A stretch of DNA of 64,000 nucleotides from Pseudomonas gregormendelii (GCF_017114825.1 NZ_JADEVO010000005.1:62001-126000), one strand, 5' to 3'; numbered from the stretch's first letter, positions 33,983-45,166 are shown. Translations and numbers: made by a program. Notes: generated from the sequence alone by a model not told the origin.

Positions 33983-36022
33983 ATGGAATGCGGGCCACTT
34001 ACGCCAGGTGAAGGCAATTCGATTCTGTTAATCGTCGATGATTACCCCGAAAATCTGATTAGCATGCGGGCCTTGCTCGAACGTGAGGATTGGCAGGTCA
34101 TGACCGCCACCTCGGGTTTCGAGGCCTTGGGGTTGATGCTGGAGCATGATGTCGACCTGGTGCTGCTGGATGTGCAGATGCCAGGCATGGACGGTTTTGA
34201 GGTCGCGCAGTTGATGCGGGGCAGTCAGCGAACCCGTCTTACCCCGATCATCTTCCTCACGGCCAACGAACAGTCTCAGGACGCCGTGCTCAAGGGCTAT
34301 GCCAGCGGCGCGGTGGATTACCTGTTTAAGCCCTTCGACCCGCAGATCCTCAAGCCAAAAATTCAGGCGCTGCTCGAGCATCAACGCAATCGCCGGGCGC
34401 TGCAACGCCTGAGCCATGATCTGGAGCTCGCTCGCGCGTTTAATGCGTCGGTGCTGGATAACGCCGCCGAAGGCATTCTGGTGGTCGATGAGGGCGGTCT
34501 GATTCGCTTTGCGAATCCGGCGATGTCGCGGATGCTCAGTGCTACTGTGCAGGAACTGGAGGGCAAGGAGTTTCTGGACTTCCTGCAAAAACCGCATATT
34601 GCCCTGTGGGCCGATTCCGAACTGCTGGCCGGCTACAGGCGCGGTGAAACCCTGCGCCTGCACGATGCGCTGCTGCGAACGGCCCCCAATCAGCAGGTGC
34701 CGGTTGCGCTGTCGTGTGCACCATTGCCTGCTGAACAGCGCGCTATGGTGGTGACGGTGCTCGACATGTCAGTGGTGCGCCATCTGCATAAGCAACTGGA
34801 GTTCCAGGCCATTACCGACCCCCTTACCGGGCTGCTTAATCGTCGAGGTTTCTATCAGACGGTTGAGAATCTGCTGCTGCGCGGTGAGCGCTCCGACAGC
34901 GCCTGGGTGTTGTTGTACCTGGACCTTGATGGCTTCAAACGGGTGAACGATTCGCTCGGTCATGATGCCGGGGACAGGGTGCTGCGCTGGGTTTCCGAGC
35001 AATTGAAGGCCTGTTTGCAACCCTTGGATATTCTCGCCCGCATGGGCGGCGACGAGTTCACGGCGCTGCTGGACCTGGAGTTTCCCGAGCAGGCAGCGCG
35101 GATCGCCGAAAAGCTGATCGAGCGGGTCTCGGTCTGTCAGCAGATTGATGGCCTGGACGTCGCGTTGGGTGCCAGTATCGGCATCGCCACATTCCCGGAC
35201 TGCGGTTCCAACCTTGATGGTTTGTTGCGTGCGGCGGACATCGCCATGTACGAAGCCAAGCGTGCCGGTCGCCAGCAGTACCGCTTTTATGACCATGAAA
35301 TGAACGGCCGCGCGCGCTCACGATTGATGCTTGAGGAGAGCGTGCGCGACGCCATCGAGAACCGTGATTTCAACCTGGTCTACCAGCCCCAGGTGGCCAT
35401 TAACGGTGGGCAGATTCGCGGGTTCGAAGCCCTGTTGCGCTGGCAGCACCCCAGCGTTGGTGACGTGCCGCCCGGGCTGTTTTTGCCGTTGCTGGAAGAA
35501 GCGCGGCTGATCAGTCGCCTGGGCAGCTGGATCTACCAGCGCGGTGCGGGACAGCGCAAGGCGTGGGAAACCCTGTTTGCCGAGGACCTGGTACTGGGAG
35601 TGAGTTTGAGCAGTACCCAGTTCGGCATGCCGAACCTGGCCACCGAGTTGCGCCAGGTGCTGGAGCGTCATGGGCTCAAGCCTCGCCATCTGGAAGTCGA
35701 AGTCACCGAGGCGGCGTTGGCACAAAACCCCGAGGAAACTCGCAAGCAACTGCGTTTGCTGCGCAACCTGGGGGTGCGGGTCGCTTTGGATGACTTCGGC
35801 TCTGGCGCATGTTCGTTGTCGAATCTGCGCGACCTGGAGCTGGACACCTTGAAAATTGACAGGCATCTGATCGCCCGGTTGCCGCAGTCGTCCCGGGATG
35901 CGGCATTGGTGAGCAATGTGATTGATTTGTGCCGCCAGTACGGGATTCTGGTCATTGCCGAAGGCGTGGAAACCGTCGCGCAATATGAATGGCTGCAGGC
36001 GCACGGTTGCGAATATGTGTAG
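33983..36022 (+). pseudogene. REC-PAS-GGDEF-EAL response regulator, EAL domain frameshifted at its end
   Basis: The open frame encodes 679 residues: receiver (about 12-128, phospho-Asp in LVLLDVQMPGMDG), PAS (about 150-260), GGDEF (GGDEF at 355-359, intact) and EAL (EALLRW from Glu482; DDFGSG at 603; LKID and EGVET present). It stops after AHGCEYV, where family members continue with QG, a short loop and RPM. The RPM...VGEFVLPFDW sequence is present downstream in another frame (36025-36093), so about 13 bases appear lost. The metal-site Asn of EAL enzymes is also Ser541 (VSLSS). Diguanylate cyclase activity may persist; phosphodiesterase activity is doubtful. A sequencing error cannot be excluded. 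Confidence 0.8.
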
Positions 36023-36138
36023 CGCGACCGATGGTGGCCGAGGACGTCGGCGAATTTGTCCTGCCGTTCGACTGGAACACGCTGGCATCGTGAATTCGCT
36101 ACACTGGCGGCCTGTTCGTCATTGATGTTGCCCTTTTC

Positions 36139-36630
36139 ATGACCGCGTTGAAATACCTCCAGGCCTATCCCGCCGCGCTGCAGGATCAGGTTCGCCAGCT
36201 GATCGCCGAGAAGCGGCTGGGCGAGTACCTGACCCGGCGCTACCCGGACAAACATGGTGTGCAGAGCGACAAGGCGCTGTACACCTATGCGCTGGACCTC
36301 AAGCAGGAATACCTGCGTAACGCCCCTGCGATCGACAAGGTGCTGTTCGACAACCGTCTGGACCTGACCCATCGCGCCCTCGGCCTGCACACCACCATTT
36401 CCCGAGTGCAGGGCGGCAAGCTCAAGGCGAAGAAAGAGATCCGGGTGGCTTCGTTGTTCAAGGAGGCTCCGTCCGAGTTCCTGAAGATGATCGTGGTGCA
36501 CGAACTGGCGCACTTCAAGGAATCGGATCACAACAAGGCTTTCTACAAGTTGTGTGAACACATGTTGCCTGGGTATCACCAGGTGGAGTTTGACCTGCGG
36601 GTGTACCTGACTTGGCGGGATATGCTGTAG
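36139..36630 (+). CDS. YgjP-like zinc metallopeptidase-fold protein (M48-related)
   Basis: 163 residues. HELAHFKESDHNKAFY near residue 125 is the HExxH zinc motif with a third His, in the arrangement of the YgjP/UPF0758-like M48-related family. The N-terminal half is helical. Function is unclear; YgjP-type proteins have been described as metal-dependent hydrolases. The last codon CTG and the TAG stop fall within a class B REP, so the native C-terminus may have been trimmed. Confidence 0.82.
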   Translation: MTALKYLQAYPAALQDQVRQLIAEKRLGEYLTRRYPDKHGVQSDKALYTYALDLKQEYLRNAPAIDKVLFDNRLDLTHRALGLHTTISRVQGGKLKAKKEIRVASLFKEAPSEFLKMIVVHELAHFKESDHNKAFYKLCEHMLPGYHQVEFDLRVYLTWRDML

Positions 36631-36660
36631 GAGCTGCCGAAGGCTGCGATTCTCTGATCT
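36625..36660. repeat. Single class B REP overlapping a stop codon
   Basis: CTGTAGGAGCTGCCGAAGGC followed by TGCGATTCTCTGATCTT. Its TAG at 36628-36630 ends the preceding gene. Confidence 0.88.
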
Positions 36661-36680
36661 TCCAATAACAAGGACCGAAC

Positions 36681-36971
36681 GTGAGCAAGACCAAAACCAG
36701 TTTCTACCGCCGCCTGTATGTGGCCTACCTGATCGACAGCGGACTCGCCAGCAGCGTTCCGGCGCTGACCGAGTCAACAGGCATGCCCCGGCGTACGGCG
36801 CAGGACACCATCGCAGCGCTGGCCGACCTGGATATCGTCTGCGAGTTCGAGCAGGAGGAGGGCGCGCGCAATCATGCCGGCCGCTATCGCATTCGCGATT
36901 GGGGGGCGATTGATCGGGGGTGGATTGAGCGCAATTTGCAGCAGGTCAAGGCGGTGCTTGAGTATCCCTGA
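36681..36971 (+). CDS. Winged helix-turn-helix DNA-binding protein
   Basis: 96 residues. MSKTKTSFYRRLYVAYLIDS leads into SVPALTESTGMPRRTAQDTIAAL, a helix-turn-helix recognition region, and a wing (IVCEFEQEEGARNHAGRYRIRDWG). It resembles small uncharacterised proteobacterial wHTH proteins. GACCGAACGTGAGC precedes the start without a strong ribosome site, although AAGGA lies eleven bases upstream. No target is evident. Confidence 0.78.
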   Translation: MSKTKTSFYRRLYVAYLIDSGLASSVPALTESTGMPRRTAQDTIAALADLDIVCEFEQEEGARNHAGRYRIRDWGAIDRGWIERNLQQVKAVLEYP

Positions 36972-36996
36972 TTGTGCGGTGCTGGTGCTGACCTCT

Positions 36997-37086
36997 TCGT
37001 GAGCAAGCCCGCTCCCAAAATGATGTGCGCAACGCCGCAGATCCCGAACCCTGGCAAAAAACTGTGGGAGCGGGCTTGCTCGCGAC
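36997..37086. repeat. REP pair, class A, outward, partly degenerate
   Basis: TCGTGAGCAAGCCCGCTCCC and, 40 bases on, CTGTGGGAGCGGGCTTGCTC. It ends four bases before the elaA stop codon. Confidence 0.85.
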
Positions 37087-37090
37087 TATC

Positions 37091-37543
37091 CTAAGGACGA
37101 CGCATGCCTATGTGTGGAATGTCATCCTCCAGGTATTCTTCACCTGCCACCACAAACCCGTACCGCCCATAATACCCCTGCAAATGCGCCTGGGCCGAGA
37201 GATAGATCGGCACATCCGGCCAATGCTTTTCTGCCTGTTTCAGCGCCTGGGCCATCAGGTCATGACCCAGCCCGGTGCCGCGCACCTGAGGTGCAATGAT
37301 CACCCGCCCGATCACTACATCGCCGCCCTGCAGCTCCGGGTCGAGCAGGCGCAGATAGGCCACCAGCCGGTCGTCGCTCCAGGCCATCAGATGGCGAGTG
37401 TCGCCTTCCAGGTCCTGGCCATCGATGTCCTGGTACACACACTTCTGCTCGACCACGAAGACTTCCGCCCGCAGTTGCAAGATGGCGTACAGCTGCTCTT
37501 TACCCAGATCGCTATGGTGTTTGCAGACCCATTCAACTGTCAT
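37091..37543 (-). CDS. elaA: GNAT acetyltransferase, ElaA family
   Basis: 150 residues. The GNAT fold is recognised from LRAEVFVVEQKCVYQDIDGQDL, the ElaA-type strand, and the acetyl-CoA loop VRGTGLGHDLM (motif A, Q/RxxGxG/A). The substrate is unknown. I chose the ATG at 37543 (MTVEWVCK) with AAGGAA upstream; a TTG six bases earlier is possible. Confidence 0.88.
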   Translation of the reverse strand: MTVEWVCKHHSDLGKEQLYAILQLRAEVFVVEQKCVYQDIDGQDLEGDTRHLMAWSDDRLVAYLRLLDPELQGGDVVIGRVIIAPQVRGTGLGHDLMAQALKQAEKHWPDVPIYLSAQAHLQGYYGRYGFVVAGEEYLEDDIPHIGMRRP

Positions 37544-37711
37544 CTTCAAATTCCTTGTTCAACGTTGCTCTGATACTAAGCGCCCTGAGGGAAGATGTCT
37601 TGATGACGCAGAATTCTGTGACAAAGGCCAAAATGCCATCATTCAATTCGTGCGGCTCACTCTTCTTTGTGTAATCTTCGATGACAGCCCGCCCGCCAAG
37701 GATTTTCCAGC

Positions 37712-38449
37712 ATGCCGCGAGTGCCTCATGCCTTTGCTCTGATCGGATTGCTGTTGTTGTTTCAGAATGCTCAGGCGGAAAAGCTGCGGCTGGTGGCGGA
37801 TGCCTGGCCGCCGTTTACCGATGCCACGCTGATCAATGGCGGCTTGGCCACAGACATTGTCAGCACTGCACTGGCGCGCGCCGGTTATGCCAGCGACTTC
37901 GAGCAGGTGCCTTGGGCGCGGGCCATGCTCGGGGTTGGCGAGGGGCGTTATGACGTGCTGGTCAATGCCTGGTACAACGAGGAACGCACCCGGATCGGGC
38001 AATTTTCCGGTGAGTATCTGTTGAACCGGGTGCGCTTCATCAAGCGCAAAGACGCCCCCATCGAATACAACAACCTGCAGCAGCTGCACACCTACCCGAT
38101 CGCGGTGGTGCGGGGTTACGCCTATTCCAGGGCATTCGACGACGATGTGTCGCTGCAGAAAGTCCCGGTGCACAGCTTTGCCATGGCGGTGCGGATGCTC
38201 GCTGCCGACCGGGTAAAACTCACGCTGGAAGATGAGTTCGTGGCGCGTTACTACCTGTCGCGCGAATCCGCCAAGGTACGCAACTCAGTGGAGTTCCTGC
38301 CCAAGCCTTTGAGCGAGAACAGCCTGCATATCCTGGTCAGCCTGAAGAACCCCCAGCATGAGCAGATCGTTGCGGGATTCGATCGGGAGATTGCGGCAAT
38401 GAAGGCGGATGGAAGCTATGCGCGGTTGTTCAAGCAGCATGGCATGTGA
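37712..38449 (+). CDS. Periplasmic amino-acid-type solute-binding protein (SBP family 3)
   Basis: 245 residues with a signal peptide (cut near AQA-EKLRLV, residue 22). RLVADAWPPFTDATLINGGLATDIV is the typical first lobe of family 3 binding proteins. No transporter genes adjoin it. Same class as the orphan at 10327-11142, but only distantly related beyond the shared start. Confidence 0.85.
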   Translation: MPRVPHAFALIGLLLLFQNAQAEKLRLVADAWPPFTDATLINGGLATDIVSTALARAGYASDFEQVPWARAMLGVGEGRYDVLVNAWYNEERTRIGQFSGEYLLNRVRFIKRKDAPIEYNNLQQLHTYPIAVVRGYAYSRAFDDDVSLQKVPVHSFAMAVRMLAADRVKLTLEDEFVARYYLSRESAKVRNSVEFLPKPLSENSLHILVSLKNPQHEQIVAGFDREIAAMKADGSYARLFKQHGM

Positions 38450-38470
38450 AGGCGGAGGCCGCTCCAGGCT

Positions 38471-40654
38471 TCAAACTTCGCTGCCGTCCTTGATCAAATG
38501 CGCCGCCAAGGTCCGTAACGGCCCGAGCTGACGGCAGATCAGTGCCAATTGAGTCTGCACCAGGCGCTGCCCTTCATCGATCTCGTCCGGCATCTGTTCG
38601 AGCTCATTGGCCAGCGCTTCTTCTTCATCGCTCTGAATTGCGATGGGCGTCTTGCTTGCCAGACCCTGGGCGATTTCGTCGATGCTGGCGGCCAGCTTGA
38701 TGCCGGCGCCCTCGATCAAGTACTCGCGCATCTCCGCTGGCAACAGCGTCTCGCGGTGGGCGCCGAGGCCGGACAGATAACTGAGCAAGGTGTGCGAGAG
38801 CACCAGGAAGCGGAAGCCGACATCGGCCTCCTTACGGAAATGCCCAGGCTCCATCAGCATATTGGCCAATGTCGTGGACAGGGCCGCATCGGCGTTGTGG
38901 GCATTGCGTCGGGCCAGGCGATAGGCCAGGTCATCGCTCTTGCCGGCGGCATACTGCTGCATGATCTGACGCAGATAGATGCTGTTGCAGGTGAGGGTGT
39001 TGGCCAGGACTTGGTTCAGGCGTCGACCCTGCCAGTCCGGCAGGAACAGGAACACCGCCAGGCCGGCGATCAGGCTGCCCAGCAAGGTATCGAACAGCCG
39101 GGGCAGGAACAAACCGTAACCGTCGCCGACCTGATTGAAGCAGAACAACACCATCAGGGTGATCGCGGCGGTTGCCAGGGTGTAGCGGGTGGTGCGGTTG
39201 ATAAAGAACACCACGCCTGCGGCGATCGCGAAGCACGACTGCACCAGCGGGTTGGGAAACAGGTCGAACAGCGCCCAGGCCACGGTCAGGCCAATGGCAG
39301 TGCCGATAATCCGCTGACCGAGCTTGCGCCGGGTGGCGCCATAGTTGGGCTGACAGACAAACAGTGTCGTGAGGATGATCCAGTAACCCTGGGACGGGTG
39401 GATCAAATGCACCATGCCGTAGCCGATACTCAAGGCCAGGGGCAATCGCAAGGCGTGGCGGAACAGCAACGAGGTGGGTGTCAGCTGCGTGCGCAGGCGA
39501 ATCCAGACATCCTTGAGGCTGCGGGGCGAACGGTCGAGCAGGCTACTGTCGGTTGCGTCGGCCAGGGCGTCGGGATTACTGGCGTCGCTGAGCAGGCGGT
39601 CGAGGGTGCCGAGATTGGCCGCCAACGCCCGCAGCGAGCGCAGCAGGCCGCGCCAGGCCGGGTTACTCTGCACTCGCAGGTGTTCGAGAGAAGCGTGCAG
39701 GTCGCTCAGGGCCTCGGCGAAACTGGCGTCGTAGACGAACGGCTGGCGCATCTGGATCGACTCGGCCAGGGCGCGGCAGGCTTTGCCTTGCTGGCGCAGC
39801 AGACGCTGGCAACGGAACAGCACGTCGCTGTGGAAGAACGCGTCCGCCAGGGCGTTGTAGGGATAATGCGAGGAACTGGCGCGCTCGTGGATGTCCTGCG
39901 CGAGGAAGTACAGCTTCAGGTAGCGGCTGACTTTCGAGCCGGGGCGACCATTGCCGACCCGATGCAGGATGATTTCCTTGGCGGCGTTGAGGGCGGCGAC
40001 CACCCGACCATTCTGCTGTGCCAGTTCCAGGCGACGAGCTTCCACGTCCATTTGCCGTATCGGTTCGAACAGCGAAGATTTCAGCTTCAGGTAGAAACCC
40101 AGTTCACGGAACAGTCGCGCCAGGCTCTGTTGCACTGGCTGATTGGAAAACATCGCCTGCCACAGCACCGAGAGCAGGCCGTACCATGCCGCACCGGCCA
40201 CCAGCAGCAGCGGTTCATGCCAGAAATCGGTGACCGCGCCCCCGCGCTGGTCCACGCCGATCATGGTGTAGACCGACAGAATCAGGGTCGCCGAGGCAAT
40301 CGCCCCATAGCGTTCGCCCAAGGCGCCGAGCATGGTCAGGCCGAAGCTGGCGAGGGCCAGGGCGATGACAAAGACAATGGGATAGGGGAACAGCAGCTCG
40401 ACCGAGAGTGCGGCAACACTGAAGCACACCAGCGTAACCGCCAGGGCATTGAGGCGGCCTTGCCAACTGTCGTCGGTCTCGGCCAGGGCGCTGGCGATGA
40501 TCCCCAGGAACAGTGGAATCAGCAGGCCCATTTCATCCTCATACCAGCACAGCGCCATGCTGCCGGTCAGGGCAATGAACACCCGCACGCTGTAGCTGAA
40601 TTTATCCAGTGCCCAAAGGCGGCGCAGAGACTGACGAAATGAACTTGATGGCAT
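38471..40654 (-). CDS. FUSC family inner-membrane protein (YccS-like)
   Basis: 727 residues with two clusters of about five to six hydrophobic segments (roughly residues 20-160 and 400-530) separated and followed by soluble domains. This is the fusaric-acid-resistance-like (FUSC) YccS/YhfK architecture. QGYWIILTTLFVCQPNYGATRRKLGQRIIGT is the conserved FUSC block of the second cluster. The function is uncertain; relatives are aromatic acid or toxic-compound exporters. No membrane-fusion partner gene is next to it. Confidence 0.88.
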   Translation of the reverse strand: MPSSSFRQSLRRLWALDKFSYSVRVFIALTGSMALCWYEDEMGLLIPLFLGIIASALAETDDSWQGRLNALAVTLVCFSVAALSVELLFPYPIVFVIALALASFGLTMLGALGERYGAIASATLILSVYTMIGVDQRGGAVTDFWHEPLLLVAGAAWYGLLSVLWQAMFSNQPVQQSLARLFRELGFYLKLKSSLFEPIRQMDVEARRLELAQQNGRVVAALNAAKEIILHRVGNGRPGSKVSRYLKLYFLAQDIHERASSSHYPYNALADAFFHSDVLFRCQRLLRQQGKACRALAESIQMRQPFVYDASFAEALSDLHASLEHLRVQSNPAWRGLLRSLRALAANLGTLDRLLSDASNPDALADATDSSLLDRSPRSLKDVWIRLRTQLTPTSLLFRHALRLPLALSIGYGMVHLIHPSQGYWIILTTLFVCQPNYGATRRKLGQRIIGTAIGLTVAWALFDLFPNPLVQSCFAIAAGVVFFINRTTRYTLATAAITLMVLFCFNQVGDGYGLFLPRLFDTLLGSLIAGLAVFLFLPDWQGRRLNQVLANTLTCNSIYLRQIMQQYAAGKSDDLAYRLARRNAHNADAALSTTLANMLMEPGHFRKEADVGFRFLVLSHTLLSYLSGLGAHRETLLPAEMREYLIEGAGIKLAASIDEIAQGLASKTPIAIQSDEEEALANELEQMPDEIDEGQRLVQTQLALICRQLGPLRTLAAHLIKDGSEV

Positions 40655-40770
40655 GAAGTGCGAAGGCCTTCCGAGGCAATGACGCTAAATTGAGCCAGTA
40701 ATGACGTTGACGCAATGGCGTCGATCACATCTGACAGCAAAATCTGTTCCTTGTCCGGCAGAACACGGTC

Positions 40771-40866
40771 CCGTAGGAGCTGCCGAAGGCTGCGATCTTT
40801 TGATCTTGATCTTGATCTTGAAGATCAAAAGATCGCAGCCTCGTTTCTCTCGACAGCTCCTACGGG
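40771..40866. repeat. Class B REP pair with GATCTT microsatellite centre
   Basis: CCGTAGGAGCTGCCGAAGGC, then GATCTTTTGATCTTGATCTTG with a six-base repeat in the centre, then the inverted arm with a CGTTTCTCTCG insertion and CAGCTCCTACGGG. Confidence 0.9.
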
Positions 40867-40883
40867 GTGCGTTGCGCGGTGTT

Positions 40884-42062
40884 TCAGACGTACTGCGCGG
40901 CGGCGTAGCCTGAAGCCCAGGCCCACTGGAAGTTGAAGCCGCCCAGGTGGCCGGTGACATCCAGCACTTCACCGATGAAATACAGACCAGGGCTTTTCAG
41001 TGATTCCATGGTCTTCGACGACACCTCGTGGGTGTCGACGCCGCCCAGGGTCACCTCTGCCGTTCGATACCCTTCAGTCCCTGCCGGTACCACCTTCCAG
41101 CTGGCCAGTTTCTCGGCAATCTCGGCCAATTCCCCGTGGGTGTACTGCTTCATCGGCTTGGAGACGAACCAGTTGTCGGCCAGCAGGTTGGCCATCTTCT
41201 TGGTGAAGATTTCCCCCAGCAAGGTCTTCAGCTCACTGTTCGGGCGTTCGGCTTGCTGTTGCTGCAACCAGGCCGGTACATCATGGTCGGGCATCAAGTT
41301 GATCTCGACGGCGTCGCCAGACTCCCAGAACGAGGAAATCTGCAAAATCGCCGGCCCGCTGAGGCCGCGATGGGTGAACAGGATGTTCTCGCGAAAGCTT
41401 TGCTCGTTGCAGCTCACCAGGCAATCCACCGACGTGCCGGACAGCTCGGTGCACAACTCCTTGAGCTGATCGGTGATGGTGAAGGGCACCAGGCCGGCGC
41501 GGGTAGGCAGTAATTGGTGGCCGAATTGCCTGGCCACCTGATAACCGAAACCGGTAGCACCCAGCGTCGGAATCGACAGGCCGCCCGTGGCGATGACCAG
41601 GGATTGGCAGCTCAACTGGCCCAGCGTGGTGTCCAGCAGATAGCCGCTTTCGATTTTCTCGATGGCCTGGATCGAGGTGTCCAGGTGCAGGCTGACGCCG
41701 ACCTGGTCGCACTCGTTGAGCAGCATCTCGAGGATGTCGCTGGATTTGTTATCGCAGAACAGCTGGCCGAGCTTTTTCTCGTGGTACGGCACGCCGTGCT
41801 TGGCGACCATAGCGATGAAATCCCACTGGGTGTAACGCGCCAGTGCGGATTTGCAAAAATGGGGATTCTGGGACAGGAAATTGCCCGGTTCCGTGTACAT
41901 GTTGGTGAAATTGCAGCGACCACCGCCCGACATCAGTATTTTCTTGCCGGCCTTGTTCGCGTGGTCCAGCAACATCACTTTGCGCCCGCGCCCGGCGGCG
42001 GTCAGCGCACACATCAAACCTGCGGCGCCAGCGCCAATGATCACGACTTCGGTAGAGCGCAA
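40884..42062 (-). CDS. HI0933/BaiN-like FAD-dependent oxidoreductase
   Basis: 392 residues. STEVVIIGAGAAGLMCALTAAGRG is the N-terminal FAD site; NKAGKKILMSGGGRCNFTN is the signature of the HI0933/YhiN/BaiN flavoprotein family; the C-terminus GEVLDVTGHLGGFNFQWAWASG closes the FAD fold. The reaction is unknown in this genus. I chose a TTG start at 42062 because GAGGA lies nine bases upstream and the family begins at this residue; an ATG at 42089 is the alternative. Confidence 0.88.
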   Translation of the reverse strand: MRSTEVVIIGAGAAGLMCALTAAGRGRKVMLLDHANKAGKKILMSGGGRCNFTNMYTEPGNFLSQNPHFCKSALARYTQWDFIAMVAKHGVPYHEKKLGQLFCDNKSSDILEMLLNECDQVGVSLHLDTSIQAIEKIESGYLLDTTLGQLSCQSLVIATGGLSIPTLGATGFGYQVARQFGHQLLPTRAGLVPFTITDQLKELCTELSGTSVDCLVSCNEQSFRENILFTHRGLSGPAILQISSFWESGDAVEINLMPDHDVPAWLQQQQAERPNSELKTLLGEIFTKKMANLLADNWFVSKPMKQYTHGELAEIAEKLASWKVVPAGTEGYRTAEVTLGGVDTHEVSSKTMESLKSPGLYFIGEVLDVTGHLGGFNFQWAWASGYAAAQYV

Positions 42063-42097
42063 AACGGTGTCCTCTAGATATGTCACCACAAAACAAA

Positions 42098-42189
42098 CTG
42101 TGGGAGCGAGCTTGCTCGCGATGGCGGATTGACAGACAACATTGATGCTGAATGTGCTGGCCTCATCGCGAGCAAGCTCGCTCCCACAG
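42098..42189. repeat. REPIN, class A, GCGAGC stem, inward pair
   Basis: CTGTGGGAGCGAGCTTGCTC and its inverted copy with a 45-base spacer, between dbpA and the flavoprotein gene. Confidence 0.92.
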
Positions 42190-42215
42190 GGGATATTCGT
42201 TGGGCAGATGATCTC

Positions 42216-43601
<1,386 letters not shown>

Positions 43602-43709
43602 GGGACTGGCCTGCAAAACAAAATGTCGCGTAGTGTATCAGTCCCGTGGCTACTGGCCTGTATTTTCCGGACGGAAAGTCGCCAGGCCCAGCCACTTGTC
43701 GTCCGCAAA

Positions 43710-45137
43710 CTAAGGTTCGATGTGCTCCTCTGGACGTTTGACACGCCGTCCGTCTTCCTTCGATAGCTGCGAGAAGATGGCAGCCGCCAGCATCGCCATG
43801 ATGCCCACGGTCACGAAGGTCAGCTGGAAGGCGCCCAGCACCGTGTCCACGCCGTCATTGCCGACTTCGGCGGTGAAGCCGCCGAGCAATGCGCCGGCGC
43901 AAGCAACTCCCAGGCTCAGGGACAATTGCGCAACCACGGACAGCAAGCTGTTGCCGCTGCTGGCGCTGGCGTCGTCCAGGTCGATCAGGGTCACCGTGTT
44001 CATTGCAGTGAATTGCAGCGAGTTGATTGCACCCAGGATCGCCAGCATGCCCAACAGCAGCCAATAGGGCGTCTGCTCGCTGACCAGGCCCATGCTCGCG
44101 AGCATCACCCCCAGGGCCAGGGTGTTGCCAGTCAGCACGATGCGATAACCCAGGCGTTCGATCAGCGGCCGAGCCACCGACTTGGCGACCATGGCTGCGG
44201 CGGCCAGTGGCAACATGCTCATGCCGGCCTGGGAGGGCGAGTAGCCCAGCGCCACTTGCAGCAGCAGCGGTACAAGGAACGGCAAGGCGCCGCTGCCGAG
44301 GCGGGCGAACAGATTACCGAGGATGCCCACGGCAAAGGTCCGGGTCTTGAACAGCGAAGGCGCAAACAGCGGATTGTCGATGTGCCCGGCTCTTAGCCAA
44401 TACGCAGCGAGGCAGGCCATGCCGGCGAACAGCAGCAACATCACGCGCAGGTGCGGCAGGTGCAGCTCGCCCAGGCCTTCCATGGCGATGGTGATCAGCA
44501 CCATCGCGGCGCCAAACAGCAGGAAGCCAAGGCTGTCGAAGCGGGTACGCTCGGTGCCGCGCAGGTCGGGAATGAATTTCCACACGGCGTAGCAACCGAT
44601 GACACCCACCGGCAGGTTGAGCAGGAAGATCCAGTGCCAGGACAAATACTCAACCATCCAGCCGCCAGTGGTGGGGCCCAGCAGTGGGCCGAGTAGACCG
44701 GGGATGGTGATAAAGCCCATGATCCGCACCAGCTCTGACCGCGGATAGGCGCGCAGCACTACCAGGCGACCGACCGGCAGCATCAGCGCGCCGCCCAGGC
44801 CCTGGATGACCCGGGCGCCGATCAGCATGCCCAGGCTATTGGACAGTGCGCACAGCAACGAGCCGATGCTGAACAGCAGGATGGCGCCGAAGAATATCTT
44901 GCGGGTGCCAAAACGATCGGCGATCCAGCCCGAAGCCGGGATCAGCAAGGCGACGGTGAGCATGTAGGCAATGATCACGCCTTGCATGCGCAACGGATCT
45001 TCCGCCAGATCGCGGGCCATGGCCGGCAGTGCGGTGTTGAGGATGGTCCCATCGAGGGACTGCATGAAAAAAGCGATGGCCACCACCCAAGGCAGCCAGC
45101 GGGCGGTGACGGGATCCAGAGGCGGGCGATTGGGCAT
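43710..45137 (-). CDS. MFS multidrug transporter, DHA2 (EmrB/MdtD-like)
   Basis: 475 residues, about 14 hydrophobic segments. FFMQSLDGTILNTALPAMARDL in helix 1, GWIADRFGTRKIFFGAI in loop 2-3 and RVIQGLGGALMLPVGR are DHA2 motifs. It probably exports drugs or other hydrophobic compounds by proton antiport. I chose the ATG at 45137 (MPNRPPLDPV). No TolC or fusion-protein partner is adjacent. Confidence 0.88.
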   Translation of the reverse strand: MPNRPPLDPVTARWLPWVVAIAFFMQSLDGTILNTALPAMARDLAEDPLRMQGVIIAYMLTVALLIPASGWIADRFGTRKIFFGAILLFSIGSLLCALSNSLGMLIGARVIQGLGGALMLPVGRLVVLRAYPRSELVRIMGFITIPGLLGPLLGPTTGGWMVEYLSWHWIFLLNLPVGVIGCYAVWKFIPDLRGTERTRFDSLGFLLFGAAMVLITIAMEGLGELHLPHLRVMLLLFAGMACLAAYWLRAGHIDNPLFAPSLFKTRTFAVGILGNLFARLGSGALPFLVPLLLQVALGYSPSQAGMSMLPLAAAAMVAKSVARPLIERLGYRIVLTGNTLALGVMLASMGLVSEQTPYWLLLGMLAILGAINSLQFTAMNTVTLIDLDDASASSGNSLLSVVAQLSLSLGVACAGALLGGFTAEVGNDGVDTVLGAFQLTFVTVGIMAMLAAAIFSQLSKEDGRRVKRPEEHIEP

Positions 45138-45166
45138 GGGACCTCTTGTCAATTGGAACAACGCAC

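Noticed and set aside
38549..40642. 697-residue open frame antisense to the FUSC gene
   Set aside because: Gln/Gly-rich translation typical of antisense codon bias; the FUSC gene is convincing.
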